Below, in pieces: positions 1-11,328 of a stretch of 64,000 nt of DNA. The number at the start of each line of letters is the position of its first letter. Position 1 is the stretch's first letter. This DNA comes from Larix kaempferi (taxonomy: Eukaryota > Streptophyta > Pinopsida > Pinales > Pinaceae). The stretch is taken from NCBI GenBank assembly GCA_027924585.1, contig BSBM01001138.1:8356001-8420000 (forward strand), in the 5' to 3' direction. The position numbers and the translations under genes were made by a program. Under the pieces are notes generated by a model. The model searched no databases. It was given only the letters and a program-made list of their open reading frames with translations, and was not told where the DNA came from.

Positions 1-35
1 AGCCAAAATGGACAGATTTTTGCCAACTCCTTTTG

Positions 36-347
36 CAATGATTTGGTCCTAGTGCTTTTGATGACTTCACTGGAGCACTCACTAAACTTCGTCAAAGTGG
101 CACTATGAGAGAATATCAAAAAGAATTTGAGAAACTAGCCAATCACACAGAAGGATTGTCTGATGAATTCTACAGGAGTTGTTTTATCAGTGGTCTTAAG
201 GATGAAATCCGGTCAGAGGTTAAAATGTTATGTCCCAACATAATGATGGAAGTCCTAGGGTTGGCTAAGTTGGCGGAAGAAAAGATTATCGCCCAACATC
301 GCTCCAAACCCACTTTTGTTCCCTTCCGAAATATGGGTTCTCAATGA
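36..347 (+). pseudogene. gypsy gag fragment
   Basis: The translated stretch has the helical, charged character of the plant Retrotrans_gag domain, with an FDDFTGALTKL-like segment followed by EYQKEFEKLANHTEGLSDEF and an FISGLKDEI motif. Gag forms the virus-like particle that packages element RNA. The frame is shifted near position 100, and the downstream zinc-knuckle region is read in a different frame. The N-terminus lies outside the window. Confidence 0.75.
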
Positions 348-389
348 CCTCCCATCCTGCCAACTCCTCGACCAACTCATATCAATCAT

Positions 390-986
390 TTGTCTGAAAC
401 AGAGATGCAGGCACGCAGAGAAAAAGGGCTTTGTTATAATTGTGATAAAAAATTCACTCGAGGACATAGATGTGTTCAACAAAAGCTCTATCTATTGGAT
501 GTGAATTCTCCGCCCGCCTCTGAAGTTGATGAAGAAGCTCCAGCTACACCAGATGATCAGGTCGACATTCAGGAGCCGCCTATTGACTTCCCATCTCAGG
601 AAGACCACCCAGAGATATCTCTCCATGCTTTATCCGGCGTCACCACCCCCCTAACAATGCGGGTCAGGGGTTACTTCAAGAAGCCTCCTCTTACAATACT
701 CATTGATTCTGGTAGCACTCATAACTTCAGTGACCCTCGAATCGCCAAACATGCTGATTGTTTTGTCCATCCTTGCTCCAACTTTGAAGTCATGGTTGCC
801 AATGGGGGAACCTTACCTTGCAAGGGAAAGTGTCACAATGTGCGTATCTCTCTGGAAGATTATAACCTGCACTCTGACATGTTTGCCTTGTCCTTAGGCG
901 GATGTGATGTGGTTTTGGGCGTTCAATGGTTACGCACACTTGGCCCCATGTTATGGGATTTTGTTGAACTTTGGATGCAGTTTTAA
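390..986 (+). pseudogene. gypsy zinc knuckle and aspartic protease
   Basis: The first residues carry a zinc-knuckle-like CYNCDKKFTRGHRC (CX2C...HX C spacing, with the usual Gly replaced). An acidic linker follows, and then a retropepsin-like (RVP_2) domain with the active-site motif LIDSGSTHNF at about residues 104-113 and a C-terminal DVVLGVQWLRTLG motif near residue 178. The protease cleaves the gag-pol polyprotein. The reading ends at a stop just after the protease, and what follows in other frames is the linker leading to the deleted RT. Confidence 0.8.
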
Positions 987-1222
987 GTCAATGGGACACA
1001 ACACAGATTTATGGGCTTACAACCCGGGTCTCTCCGCATCATCGGTTCACATCGCCTGGAAAAGATCTTTAAGAAGAATTCACATGGTGTCATCGCTCAG
1101 CTCCATTCCATTCAGATGCACCCACCAATGGTCTCGACTACTTCCTTGGATAGATATGCAGGTGTCTTTGTTGCACTAGTGGGCTTGCCGCCTTCAAGAG
1201 ACCTTTCCGGTAAGCATTAAGC

Positions 1223-1500
1223 CGCATCTACATCTCAGCAGGAAATGATGGCTATTTTACATGCAGTACAGAAGTGGCAGCCATCCCTTTTAGGAAATTA
1301 TTTCTGCATCAACAATGATCTCCAGAGTCTGAAACATTTTCTGGAACAACGGGTCTCCTCACCAGCACACCAGAAATGGGTTATCCAACTCATGGGTTAT
1401 GACTATGCGATCACTTACAAGAAGGGTAAGGATAATATGGTGGCAGATGCTCCTTCTCGCCAATTTGATGACCCAGTTTCTCTTACAGCTATTTCTCTGC
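1223..1500 (+). pseudogene. gypsy RNase H C-terminal remnant
   Basis: Starting near 1230 the frame reads EMMAILHAVQKWQPSLLG, then FCINNDLQSLKHFLEQR and YKKGKDNMVADAPSR. This is the characteristic end of a Ty3/gypsy RNase H (RNase_H-like, RT_RNaseH family). The fingers, palm and YXDD of the RT are absent: only about 40 bp separate the post-protease linker, ending near 1200 (GLPPSRD), from this motif. An internal deletion of roughly 1 kb is the simplest explanation. The TDQ/TDH acidic residue is changed to NND. Confidence 0.8.
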
Positions 1501-2160
1501 TTGTTCCAAATTGGTTGCAATCTGTTCAACAGGGCTATCTCTTCTATGAACTCCATGGTTCTTCATCGGTAGGGCACTCTGGGTTCCTCAAAACCTATGA
1601 CTGGGAACAATGTAGCTTCTTTTGGCAGGGACTGAAAATGAAAATTCACGAGATGGTGGTTGAGTGTGATACTTGCCAGGTCAACAAGGGTGAAACGACA
1701 CTCCTTTCGGGACTGCTCGAACCCTTGCCCATCCCTACACAGATGTGGACAACTATATGGATTTCCTAGAAGCGCTCCAGTGGTACAATACCACATCTAA
1801 AAGGACACCATATGAAGCAGTTTATGGACAGGAACCACCAGTTCTTCTTCCATACACGCTCAGCATCTCCCCAGTTCAGAAAATTGACTCGGTTCTTCGA
1901 AACTGCGATCAGATTCTTCTCATTCTGCAAGACAATCTTCACATGGCAAGAATTGGACTGAAACAACAAGCTGATTAGCAACATTCTGAGCACACTTTTC
2001 ACGCAGCTGATATGGTCCTTCTTCGTCTATAGCCTTCCAAGCAATCCTCCTTGAAACTCAAAAGGCGTCAGTGGGTCGGAATGCAACCCGAGGATGCTAC
2101 AGGGGAACCACTCCTTCAGATTCTGCATCAATTTCCACATCTAAAGCTTTGAGGAAAAAG
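1500..2160 (+). pseudogene. gypsy integrase zinc finger joined to integrase C-terminal side
   Basis: A degenerate H2C2 zinc-binding domain is visible: GHSGFLKTYD, then FFWQGLKMKIHEMVVECDTCQVNKGE, ending LEPLPIPTQMWT at about 1745. The next recognisable sequence is YNTTSKRTPYEAVYGQEPP, the end of the integrase catalytic region, followed by a chromodomain-proximal remnant. The DDE core between them (usually about 120 residues) is missing, so this is a second deletion. The frame also changes at the junction. Confidence 0.75.
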
Positions 2161-2181
2161 CTTTTTCTAAGGGAGAGGGGA

Positions 2182-2585
2182 TGTTAGGAACCCATGTCAA
2201 CCCTTCTATTTACTTTGTTTGTATATTGTTGTTGGATGCATATGCTTTGTAAGTCGTCCCGTAGTATTTGTTGATCCATAGTTTGTATTATTTTTGTTGG
2301 ACGCATATCCTTTGTAAGTCGTCTCGTAGTAATTGTTGATCCATATTTTGTATTGGCCCATGGTTTATATTGACACATGGTATTGACCCATGGTATTGGT
2401 GCCTGGACTTAGTATATAAGTTTGTGTTGAGACCAATGAAGGTAGCGTGAAGTTATTTGTATTGAGCTTGCTCAAAGGAGGTTGCCCCCTCGAAGTGGCC
2501 TGCGATCAATATAAAAGTGATTTTGAGTTCTGTTATTTCGTTATTTCGTGTGTTTTCATTAATTAATTATTGCAGGTTCTTCACA
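2182..2585 (+). repeat. gypsy 3' LTR with preceding polypurine tract
   Basis: The purine run AAGGGAGAGGGGA at 2169-2181 is a polypurine tract, the primer for plus-strand DNA synthesis. TGTTAGG follows immediately as the LTR start. A TATA-like AGTATATAAG lies near 2410, giving the U3/R position. The end is set at TTCTTCACA near 2585 because LTRs end in CA. That end is uncertain since no second LTR is present to compare. Confidence 0.65.
2231..2360 (+). repeat. 65-bp tandem duplication in the LTR U3 region
   Basis: Two adjacent copies start with GTTGG(A)YGCATAT and run through TTTGTAAGTCGTC and TGTTGATCCATA. The second starts about 65 bp after the first (2231 and 2296). Such duplications in U3 are common and can act as enhancer repeats in LTR promoters. 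No activity can be inferred here. Confidence 0.8.
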
Positions 2586-4500
2586 CGGAGTAAAAGGAAT
2601 TGAAGTCTGATAATCATGTAACTAGTGCTAAATTAATGGGATGTTAAATCTTGACACTGTGACAGAGTTGAATTCCATGTTGAAGAGTTCTGTATTTTTA
2701 TAAAAGAAGGGGAATGCCTGACCAGATGCGTTATTGAGGAGTCTGGTCCCCCAAAGAGTCATGAAGGAGTAATAACTATCGGAGGGCTTGTCCGAGAGGA
2801 AGGATTTGTATGTGGTCTCGAATGTAGGATGTGAGTGGAGGGTTGAATGTTCAAATGACAGTAGCATCCTTCTATGTAGCATTTTAAGCAAAAGGGGAGC
2901 ATTTGCCATTAGTATTGGGAAAAAATATGAGAATACTGAACAAACACATCTTTTTGTATCTTAGGACTTTTCTTCGGCTTTATAGAGTTCAATGTATAGG
3001 CTGAAGACATGTGGAGGGATGGTTATGTTTCATATTCTTTCCAGAGGACCATCGGAAGATTGTTGTTAATGTAGCAATCAAAGAGTTTAATTGGAAACGA
3101 CGAGTACAGGGAGGCTTATGGAGCCCTTGAATGTGTTTTCTGCGACACATTAGATCTTTATGAGAAAACGAAGAGAGAATCTAGTGATTGTGAATTTACA
3201 GTTAACAGCCCCCGTCGAGACGCTAGTTCGTAATAATTACCTTCAAAAATTTAAGGATGGGTTCAAGTTCACACAAAAACTTACACATTCCTTTTGAGCA
3301 CAATAACAATATGATCGATGCAAACTTTGGATAGATAAACATAATATGACAATCACTGGACCAAAAAAACACATTTCTTCAAGGACAACAACACTATGAT
3401 TAAGGAAGACTCTAGACAAATAAACATAATATGATCATTATTACGACTGACAAAGTTCAAGGATCAAATGTAACTCTATGCTTATTAATAATCCACTGTG
3501 ACTTTGGACGATTGCATTGGCTTCTTACAAATCCTTTCCCATCACCCACTCATAATAGTCCTGGTCATCCGAAGCAACATCAAAATCAACCTTTCCAAAA
3601 TGATCCAAGTCTCCCAATTCAAAGACTAAAAGAAAGAAAAATTGTACTTGTAAGTAATAAGGTGCAACATTGTAAAATGTTTCTGGTGATCAGTTTGGTT
3701 GGATTCCAATAGGTTTCTAAAAGGGGATTACCATTTTCAACTTGTATTTGAAAATAAATTGGCATTGGAATTAAAAAAATAATTGCAATGGGGCTTTGTT
3801 TTGCAACGAAGAGAATGAAGTGGTGTGTCCAGCCACCCACCAATGTTCAATTTCTTAGGAGTCGTGAATAACCAGGCAATAGGATCTAGGTATAAGTCCT
3901 GAGTGATTTTGATGGAAGAGTTCCCCCTCCCTCTTCGAGACCCACCTCACTTGTGAACAATAGGTCCACTTGAGGTGCTCGATGTCATGCCTGAGGTGTT
4001 TAGGACAATTGTGATGGTTCTGGAGTTTAGAGGAAGCACTTAAAAATAAACCACCAAAATAAACATTAAAAAAAACACAAAAAACTATTGATGTTGGTAA
4101 ACTGTAAATCTATTGAAAATTAATTTATCAATAAAAAAGGAATTGCAATAAGACATAACATCCATGCAATCCAGTGACTATCAAAATCCAACAAAGCTAA
4201 CTGAATACAAACCCTGATGTTGCCATCATCTCCATCTGAAATGTGCCCAATTACCTTAGATTTGGGCTTGTAAACCCCGAAAATATTATCCCAGACAAAT
4301 TTCGAGTCATAGGCCTAATCTCAGAACCCTTGTTTATCAAGTTTGGCCTACAAGCCCCTCAGGCTTAGTAGTAAGAATGAAAATGGAACAAACATAAGGC
4401 CTTCACCAAGTATAAACCATATGATGGCTATATGTGGCTATGGCCAAAGTTTTGTCTTCTTGATGGTTGACTTAACAAGCTTTAGACACTAAAATCAAAA
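2586..4500. other. No clear gene; one weak PPR-like remnant (2628-2909, -)
   Basis: Nothing here is convincingly functional. On the minus strand, 2909-2628 is open for 93 codons and includes FMTLWGTRLLNNASGQAF...ELFNMEFNSVTVSRFNIPLI, which faintly resembles a pentatricopeptide-repeat segment (W..ll...G.a..af..F..m.....n.vTv). It is too short and divergent to call with confidence. The rest is AT-rich with no recognised repeat. Confidence 0.25.
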
Positions 4501-4509
4501 CATAAGTCT

Positions 4510-4890
4510 TGGTTGTTCGACATTCAAAGCATGTGGAATCCTTTGGTGGAGCCTAAAATAGCCTTTTTTTATTGGTTTCATATCATGGATGGCGTTCCTG
4601 TTGGTATGACATTAACTCACCTAATGGTCTCACAGTCTAAGTTTCCTTTCTATGGTCGAGTTGAGATGCTCAAACACCTCTTCTATTATTGTCCCCTTGC
4701 CATGTCCACCTGGGGTTGGGTTGTTATCTTCTATGGTCAGTCCCTCCCATGCCCATCACCAGGAGAGAAACCTGTAAGGGAATACACACCCCTAGGTTGT
4801 TAAGTTTCAAGATTCATGTTGTTGATAAGAGTGAAGATACCCTTTTATGCTTGGAAGAGAAGGAATGATGTTCTATTTAATAATGCCTAA
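4510..4890 (+). pseudogene. LINE ORF2 C-terminal (zf-RVT) remnant
   Basis: The frame reads MWNPLVEPKIAFFYWF, then LKHLFYYCPLAMSTWGW, and after a stop and frame change FYAWKRRNDVLFNNA. This is the pattern of the zinc-binding region that follows the reverse transcriptase in plant L1-type LINEs (W....P.K...F.W ... HLF..CP....W ... W..RN...F). The cysteine pair usually found before HLF is lost. No RT or RNase H is visible nearby, so this is an isolated old fragment. Confidence 0.6.
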
Positions 4891-5073
4891 CTTGCTATAA
4901 GATTAAAATGGTTTGAAAACTTAATCATTCATGCAAGTATGTACATGTGTATTGTTGTTCAAATGAAAAAGGTGGAAATGGATATGGCCCATAGGAAACT
5001 CCTCATTTTTTGGTGAGGCAACCACTGTACTATGAGTAGGGAACCTATTGGTGCCTTTCCGACACACTCAATA

Positions 5074-5693
5074 TGATCCGGATTTATGTGGGAACGAAAC
5101 AAAAGATAGCATATACAGAATCATATACAGAGATATATTGCAAATAACACAGTGATACAGTAAACACAGATTCTATTAAATAGCGGAAATAGAACAGACT
5201 GTAAAATACAATAGCTAGAATGGTGGTAGCTATCTCTGAGAAGAGATGTGGCCGCTATGCTCATTCGTGCCAAGATGAATACAAAGAGAGGCCGAAAGGG
5301 CCTATTTATCATAAGCATGAGGGAAAGAATCCCAAACATCCAAAAACCTAACCCTAGAAGATGAACCGTCATAACGTTTGCGGCCCCAAGGTGGTTAGTT
5401 GAACAGTCAACTTCCCGGGGTCATAACTTTTGCATACGATCTCCGTTTGGGGCGCTCGGTAGCCCGTTGGGAAGGTCTATCCGAGATTTACAACTTTCAA
5501 TTGGGCCCAAATGTATGTCGGAGGCAACCATTTGGTCCCCCAAATCGCCAAAAAATGTCGTTTAGGGCCTCAAAATGGCTCCGGAAGTTCAGGACCCAAA
5601 AAACTACTAAAAATAGTAATTTACCAAAATTGCCAGAAGACTGTTTTGAGCTAGTTGGAAGAGGTGGGCCGCCACCGATATCCACCTGGATCA
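5074..5693. mobile_element. Solo LTR, ends TGATCC...GGATCA, TSD CAATA
   Basis: The 620-bp unit starts TGATCC and ends GGATCA, an inverted terminal pair typical of LTRs. CAATA at 5069-5073 is repeated exactly at 5694-5698 as a 5-bp target-site duplication. No internal coding region is present, so this is a solo LTR left by recombination between the two LTRs. A related copy lies at 24916-25517 in the same orientation. Orientation is uncertain: the reverse complement has a plausible promoter/leader appearance. Open frames inside it (5121-5372, 5399-5709) are chance. Confidence 0.85.
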
Positions 5694-5698
5694 CAATA

Positions 5699-7560
5699 TG
5701 AGCTGACAATCACAAAGATCCAAGGGAAGGCCACACCATCGAGCTAGTCATGCAATCAAGGAGAAAAGGGAGCAATGACACAATTGGACCCCTCCACCCA
5801 CAAAATAGAATGACAAGTTCCCCACAGTTGTCCTTATTATTTATAATGTTGGGAAAACACCAAAGCCCGACAATGATGGTTGGGAGCCTATAGTGGTTGA
5901 TCCTAAACTTGCTTCCAATGGATGGGGACCAACCCCAAGGACCGTGATAATCCATCGCCCAATGTTGAGCTCCTCCCAATTTGTTTGATGATATTGGACT
6001 TATGTTTTCTTCTGGGTCAAGGGTCGTTTGCTTATGCTTGTCGTAATGCCTTATTATGGACTTATCATATTACTATCATATGCCCAAGGACCAAGTTTAG
6101 TTTAGTATGCCCATGATGGCTGCATTTGCAGCCATTTTTTTGGTGCAAAATTCCATATGCACATTAATTCTTTATATTAGTTGCCAAATAAAGCATTTTA
6201 TCAATAATAATAATAATAATCAATGACTTACTTTTGGAGTTGACCAACAAGAAAAGGAGAAAAGAATGTCTGGAATTTGTTTTTTTCAAATTCATGGCAA
6301 TAGGAGCGGAAGAGAATCAACAAACCTTGTAGTTTGGGCTGCATGGTCCCCAATGTAAGAGTTTCAAATTCAATAGATTATATCTTACAGTGCCCAATAT
6401 ATCAGCCAACAATGCACATTGTTGTGTCTCTTATTATGTTACAAATTGCCTGAAAATAAACAAAAGTTATAACATCGAGATGAAGAACACAGTTCCTCAC
6501 ATAAATCAAATCTTAAAGGTTGGTGTTATTTATAGAGATCGGCCTCTTAAAATTCTATATGACTGATGTACGATTTCAATGCAACTTTAGTTATTCACCG
6601 GATTGGGGGGACACTAAAAAGCACCCAGAAAACAAAGATAGCTTGAACCCTACAACTCTGTCATGACTCATACCTTATCAAGATAAGGACATTAATGTAT
6701 AAATTTTGAGTGTCCAATACTAGATTTTGAACTTCAGCTAAATAAATTACAAGAACACATTATCATCCGACACAAGTCAAGTCAATAACCTTGTGATGCT
6801 TCATAGGAATAAAAATATTGATCGAATGAGGCAAAGTTTCTTAAGCCTAATCATTGGACCAATATGACACTACATAGTACAATACGCTAGAATTTCTCAA
6901 TGTGTAAGTAATTCTACTTGCACGTGGATCCTAACTATTTTGAGAGCAACCTTAGGAAAGGAATGATTCCTTCAAGGTTTTAAGACTTGTGTTTCAACCT
7001 TTTGTTCTCAACAATGCCATTCTTTTTAAATTGATCAGATGGAGGGGAGGGAAGAGCATAACGAAGCTTAGATTAATAATCCCTTAGAGTTGGGTAAAAG
7101 AAATAGAGGAGTAGTTTAAATTGGAGTTGTCTAAATATTTCAAGTTTTTTTTTAAATTTTTTCCATTATTCTTATTCGGAATCTGGATATAAAATTTTAG
7201 GTCAAATCAATAACTTTTTATTTTTAATTGCAAAAATACCTTTGGAGCACTAGATTATGCAAATTAATGTATATCTGTGATTCTAACAATTCCTACGGGA
7301 TTTTAAAAATTGGTGTGATGGTTGTCTCCACAGAATCATAGGTTCAAGGTGCCATTAAAAAACTAGAATAACATTTAGATTACTAAATTACTTCAATTTT
7401 AAATATAGTTCAAAAAATTAATAATTTTAAATAGTTTAAATAAACTATAGGTGGATAAATTTTCTTTTTATTATTGTTACATTAAATTTCTATCAATTTT
7501 TTATCAAATTTTTATACCTAAATAATAGTTTTAGGTACAAAATTACCTCACTCCCTTTCA
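5699..7560. other. AT-rich stretch without recognised gene
   Basis: No frame shows a recognisable protein motif. Near 6205-6225 a short (TAA)n run follows a weakly coding-like stretch (5922-6180). It might be the 3' tail of a very old non-LTR element, but nothing else supports this. 7130-7560 is strongly AT-rich. Confidence 0.4.
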
Positions 7561-7592
7561 AAAAGAGGAGTGGATTGTTGCCAGGTTGGTAT

Positions 7593-9133
7593 TCAGAGGC
7601 ACATGAAGCGAAGAGTATCCGTTGAAGTAATTAATGCTAGTTTGAAAGGAACACCCATGGATGAAGGGTGAACACTGCAGGGGAACAAACACAAATGCTG
7701 AACGCTCTTATCCAATTTTAGTATGTCTATTTCGTTCTCTATAAGTATTTGTAATTGACTTAGGGGAGGAGCATTCAATGTTTGCGCTGAGGGCCCATCA
7801 AAATCTCCAGAGAGAATATGAGAGTCAAGAATTATAAACATCTCTGAGCTTCTAGATCTCGTTCATGGCCATTGGTTCTTTCTCAGTTGCAGAAGTTGAC
7901 TTGTAGATGTTTATAAAAAGAAGATGAAAGGTAGAAAAAACTTGAGGTTGGTCCAGATTTTGATAAAGGTGGTTTTGGTCTGATAGCGTACATAGCGGCT
8001 TGAAAAGGAACTTTAGGCCTCAAAAGAGTCATAAAAGATGAAAAAAATTGAGCTTATGTTGTGTATAGAGAGGATTGAGATGAAAAATATTGGGCCAGAT
8101 GACTAAAAATCGGCCCAATTTGAGAAAATCTACTTGGATATAACTCAATCTGAGGATCTAGTTAGACTCATATGCAGCGATCCAAAGTTGGGTTAATTGA
8201 ATTAATGGAAAATTTTGTATAGAAGCTCTGGGTGTTGCATGAAAAATTTCATGTAGCAATGAGAACTATAGGAATCATCTGCTTCATGAGAAATTGCCAA
8301 GGGGATTAACCAGATCACTGAAAGGACCACTTGAAACTCTTAAAAGAGTCCTAAAACTAAGATTAATATTCAAAAATGCATGTGCATTGTTGTAGGATAT
8401 AACCCTCCAGCTTGGGTATAACAAAATCAATCCAGCAATGAATACACACCTTGTCCTCGCTAAAGCACCCGACATTAAAAATGTGTTCGAAGAGCTTCCT
8501 TTGGCAGTGTATTCCATGACCATGGGTAGTTGAGTTGGAGTCAGCAACACCTGAAGCCAAAAATAACCAAAAAAACTAATCATTCATTCTCGGATTCTTT
8601 TTCCCCAAATGTAGGGCTACGGTGAGGGTTCAAAGATCATTACATCCTTGAAATGAATTATATATGGATGCTTTAATGACCAATGATTAATGATCTCACA
8701 TGCAATGTATCTATATGCACACAGCCCAATCCAGACCATCACATTTAAAAAATTTCCCTATTGTAGTAGCATATCCCGAATCCATTAAAGAACATGCACT
8801 AAAAAAATGCAGGGATTATCACAGAATTCCAATGCTTCAAAGCGTCGAAACCATGAAAGCTTCCATGACTAAGTCGAGAACAAAACAAAGCCACACAAAA
8901 ACAAAAAAGGAACCTTGAAATCTGTATTGAGTCTTCCCGGTCGTAGGATTAATAATGGCCATCAATTTCCCTGAAGCAGACACTTTCCACAAAAGTCTGT
9001 AGTGGGAATTCAAGAACGCAGGGGAGCTCGATCTTGTCCAAGACCTGCATGTCGTATCTCCACGAGACAAATACCGTTCATTTTCACTTCCTGTCGTAGC
9101 AGATCCTCTGTTGAAGAGCTCGGCAGGGGTCAA
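7593..9133 (-). other. Unassigned minus-strand open stretches
   Basis: Three minus-strand open stretches lie here: 7841-7593 (82 codons), 8583-8284 (99 codons, hydrophobic, including a run near VFIAGLILLYPSW) and about 9131-8919. The last ends at an AG|GTTCC that could be a splice donor. None has a family motif that I recognise, and the intervals between them are not obviously introns. They may be exons of an unknown gene, a pseudogene, or chance. The upstream end at 9133 has no ATG in frame, so no start is proposed. Confidence 0.2.
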
Positions 9134-9738
9134 TCCTCAGCCTCAACGCACCCACCTAGGTCATGTTGGGAAACACAGGCGCAACATTGTCGCAGGCAGC
9201 CAAGCGACCTAACCTAAACTATCTCTTTGGTGCAAAACTTTTCAAACATGCCACTTGCAACTTATTGAACATGCCACTCGCAACTATGTGACAGAGAACA
9301 CGCGGCATCATTCTATTTGAAGAGGTGTGGCAGCATTTTATTGGAGGAAGAAGCGAGGAATCTGCTACAGTGCAGAGACAAGGTGTTTGTTGAATGAACG
9401 CCTACGGCGTAATTAAAAAAAATGAATGTTAATGGTACTATTTCAATATAAACATATGGACTTAAATTGTATAAGTTTTTGGAATGGGTAGGGTATATAT
9501 ATATATATTGGTGATGGAGCTCGGTGGCTCGGTAATAGTTTGAGGGTCAAAAGCAACGAAGTCCACTCGAAGATAGTAGAGAAACAGGACACGATGTTTT
9601 TCCCTTTCTAATTTTTCCCCTTCCCGGAGGTATTACAAAAATCGGTCGAATTTCTTTCGATTTTGTTGACAAAGTATGGCATAGTGAGGCTCTCAGCCTT
9701 GCTCCAAGTCTCGCTTTTATTGGCTCTTTTCACTCGAA

Positions 9739-10809
9739 GAGGGTGGCGTCAAAATTATTTTTGATGAAGTGGATTATGAAGACTTGGACTCCGAGCCTGT
9801 CTTCGGCACGGACGAAGAACTCCGTAACTCGTCACGCCAGGCAATTATTGATCCTCCTTCCTCCACCATACACAGGATCTCCCCCTTGAAGAACAATGAT
9901 ATCATGATGAAATCTCACATAAATCTGCATGAACCTCAGACGCCCTCCTATGACAATGTTGAACTCATAAATGCTACGGAGCAATGTCCTCGAGCAGGTA
10001 AGAAAAGCATGAGGCCCAAGAAAGGTTGCCCAGAACTCGTTGTTGGAAGGGATATACATCTATCTGAAATCCCAGACTATCTTAATTACTCGTTGGTCAA
10101 ACGCTTCTGTGGGAAGGTAACAGGTCGAGCAACTCTAACATCCTGGATGGAGACACATTGGCTCCCCTTAATAGGCTATATCCCAGAATTCCATATCCTT
10201 CCAAGGGGATGGTTCCTCTTCAGAGTCAAAGAGGAGGGGGAGGGTTCCAAATTAATAGACCATTGCTGGAGATGGGGCCCGTCTGGTCTAATCCTGAAGA
10301 AATGGACAGTAAGATTTAACGCCAAAAAGGAACCTCATAATTTGCAGCAGATATGGGTAATTCTTACAAGCTTGCCAATGGTTTTTTGGCAAAAACATTT
10401 CCTAGAAGCAATCGAAAACAAACTTGGACAGTTTGTAGCGCTGGAAGAGGATTGGGAGTCTAAACAAGACAGACGTTTTGCTCAGGTTCTAGGTGAATTG
10501 GATTTAAGAGACAGTTTATTTGAAGAAATAAGGCTCGAAATGCACGGTAGTGTATGGGTTTAATGGTTGGATTATTGTAAACTGCCTTTTCGTTGTTTCA
10601 GGTGCAGGAAGGTTGGCCATCTCCAAAAAGATTGTAATTTGCAACAAGACAGGCAATCGAAACCTCGGTTTAAAGAGGTGTGGATAAATAATAAAAAAAA
10701 CACAGTCAACAGTCCCGACAAAAGAGAAGGACGTTACTTGCGTGGAAAGGTTGCTAATCTCAAAGCCGAAAGTAAAAGTAATAGAAACTCCTTCACTTTC
10801 AGCAGATAA
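9739..10809 (+). pseudogene. LINE copy B ORF1 (DUF4283-like, zinc knuckle)
   Basis: The frame gives an acidic N-terminus, then a DUF4283-like nucleic-acid-binding region at roughly 10060-10440 (SLVKRFCGKVTGR ... WMETHWLPLIGYIP ... LPRGWFLFRVKEEGEG ... KKWTVRFNAKKEP). A stop falls at 10561-10563. In the same frame beyond it comes a CCHC knuckle, CFRCRKVGHLQKDC, at about 10597-10640. ORF1 proteins coat LINE RNA. No in-frame ATG is seen at the open end, where the first in-frame GTG is at 9769, so the true start is uncertain. Confidence 0.8.
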
Positions 10810-11328
10810 GGACGTTGCATGAGAAGAAAAGGTGGTATTATTGAAAGCAGAAGAGAAAGACCTTGAGGTTGACAGCGGAAGCCAGCTAAGCAAAGATAAA
10901 ACCCTGACAACCAGTCCCAACGCGAGAAAGGCTACATAAGGTATTCATGTCCTTAACCCTGTTCTTTCCTTCAATTTTGCTTCTAAGTTTATAGCCCCAT
11001 TTCTTTCTTCTATACCTCCACAAGAAGAGGCAAAAATCCTCACTTCTGCTCCTGAAAATCCACCCTCTCCTTCAGTAAGCGATAATTCGTCCTTTTCCCT
11101 CGTAGTACGACGGGAGTACGGTTTGCACTCCAAGTCCAGACTCAAATTTGAGCTGGACCAAGTCTCCTCTGGAGGACTAGCTCTTAACCAACCCTAGAAG
11201 CCTCAGGCAGGGCGCAAATCTCTCCTCTCAAAGGCCCAACTTCAAGCGGCCAAAGATATTAAAGAATGGAAACAAACAACTATTGGTAGGACACTAAGAG
11301 TAGACAAAGCCCGGTCTCAAGGTGCCTA

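Larger units (their letters stand above)
1..2585 (+). mobile_element. Ty3/gypsy retrotransposon, 3' part, internally deleted
   Basis: The window opens inside an LTR retrotransposon. In order it shows a gag remnant, a CCHC-like knuckle, an aspartic protease, the RNase H C-terminus, the integrase zinc-binding region, the integrase C-terminal side, a purine-rich tract and one LTR. This order (protease, RT/RNase H, integrase) is the Ty3/gypsy order. The reverse transcriptase and the integrase catalytic core are missing, and stops and frameshifts break every frame, so the copy is dead. The 5' LTR lies outside the window, so no target-site duplication can be tested. Confidence 0.85.
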
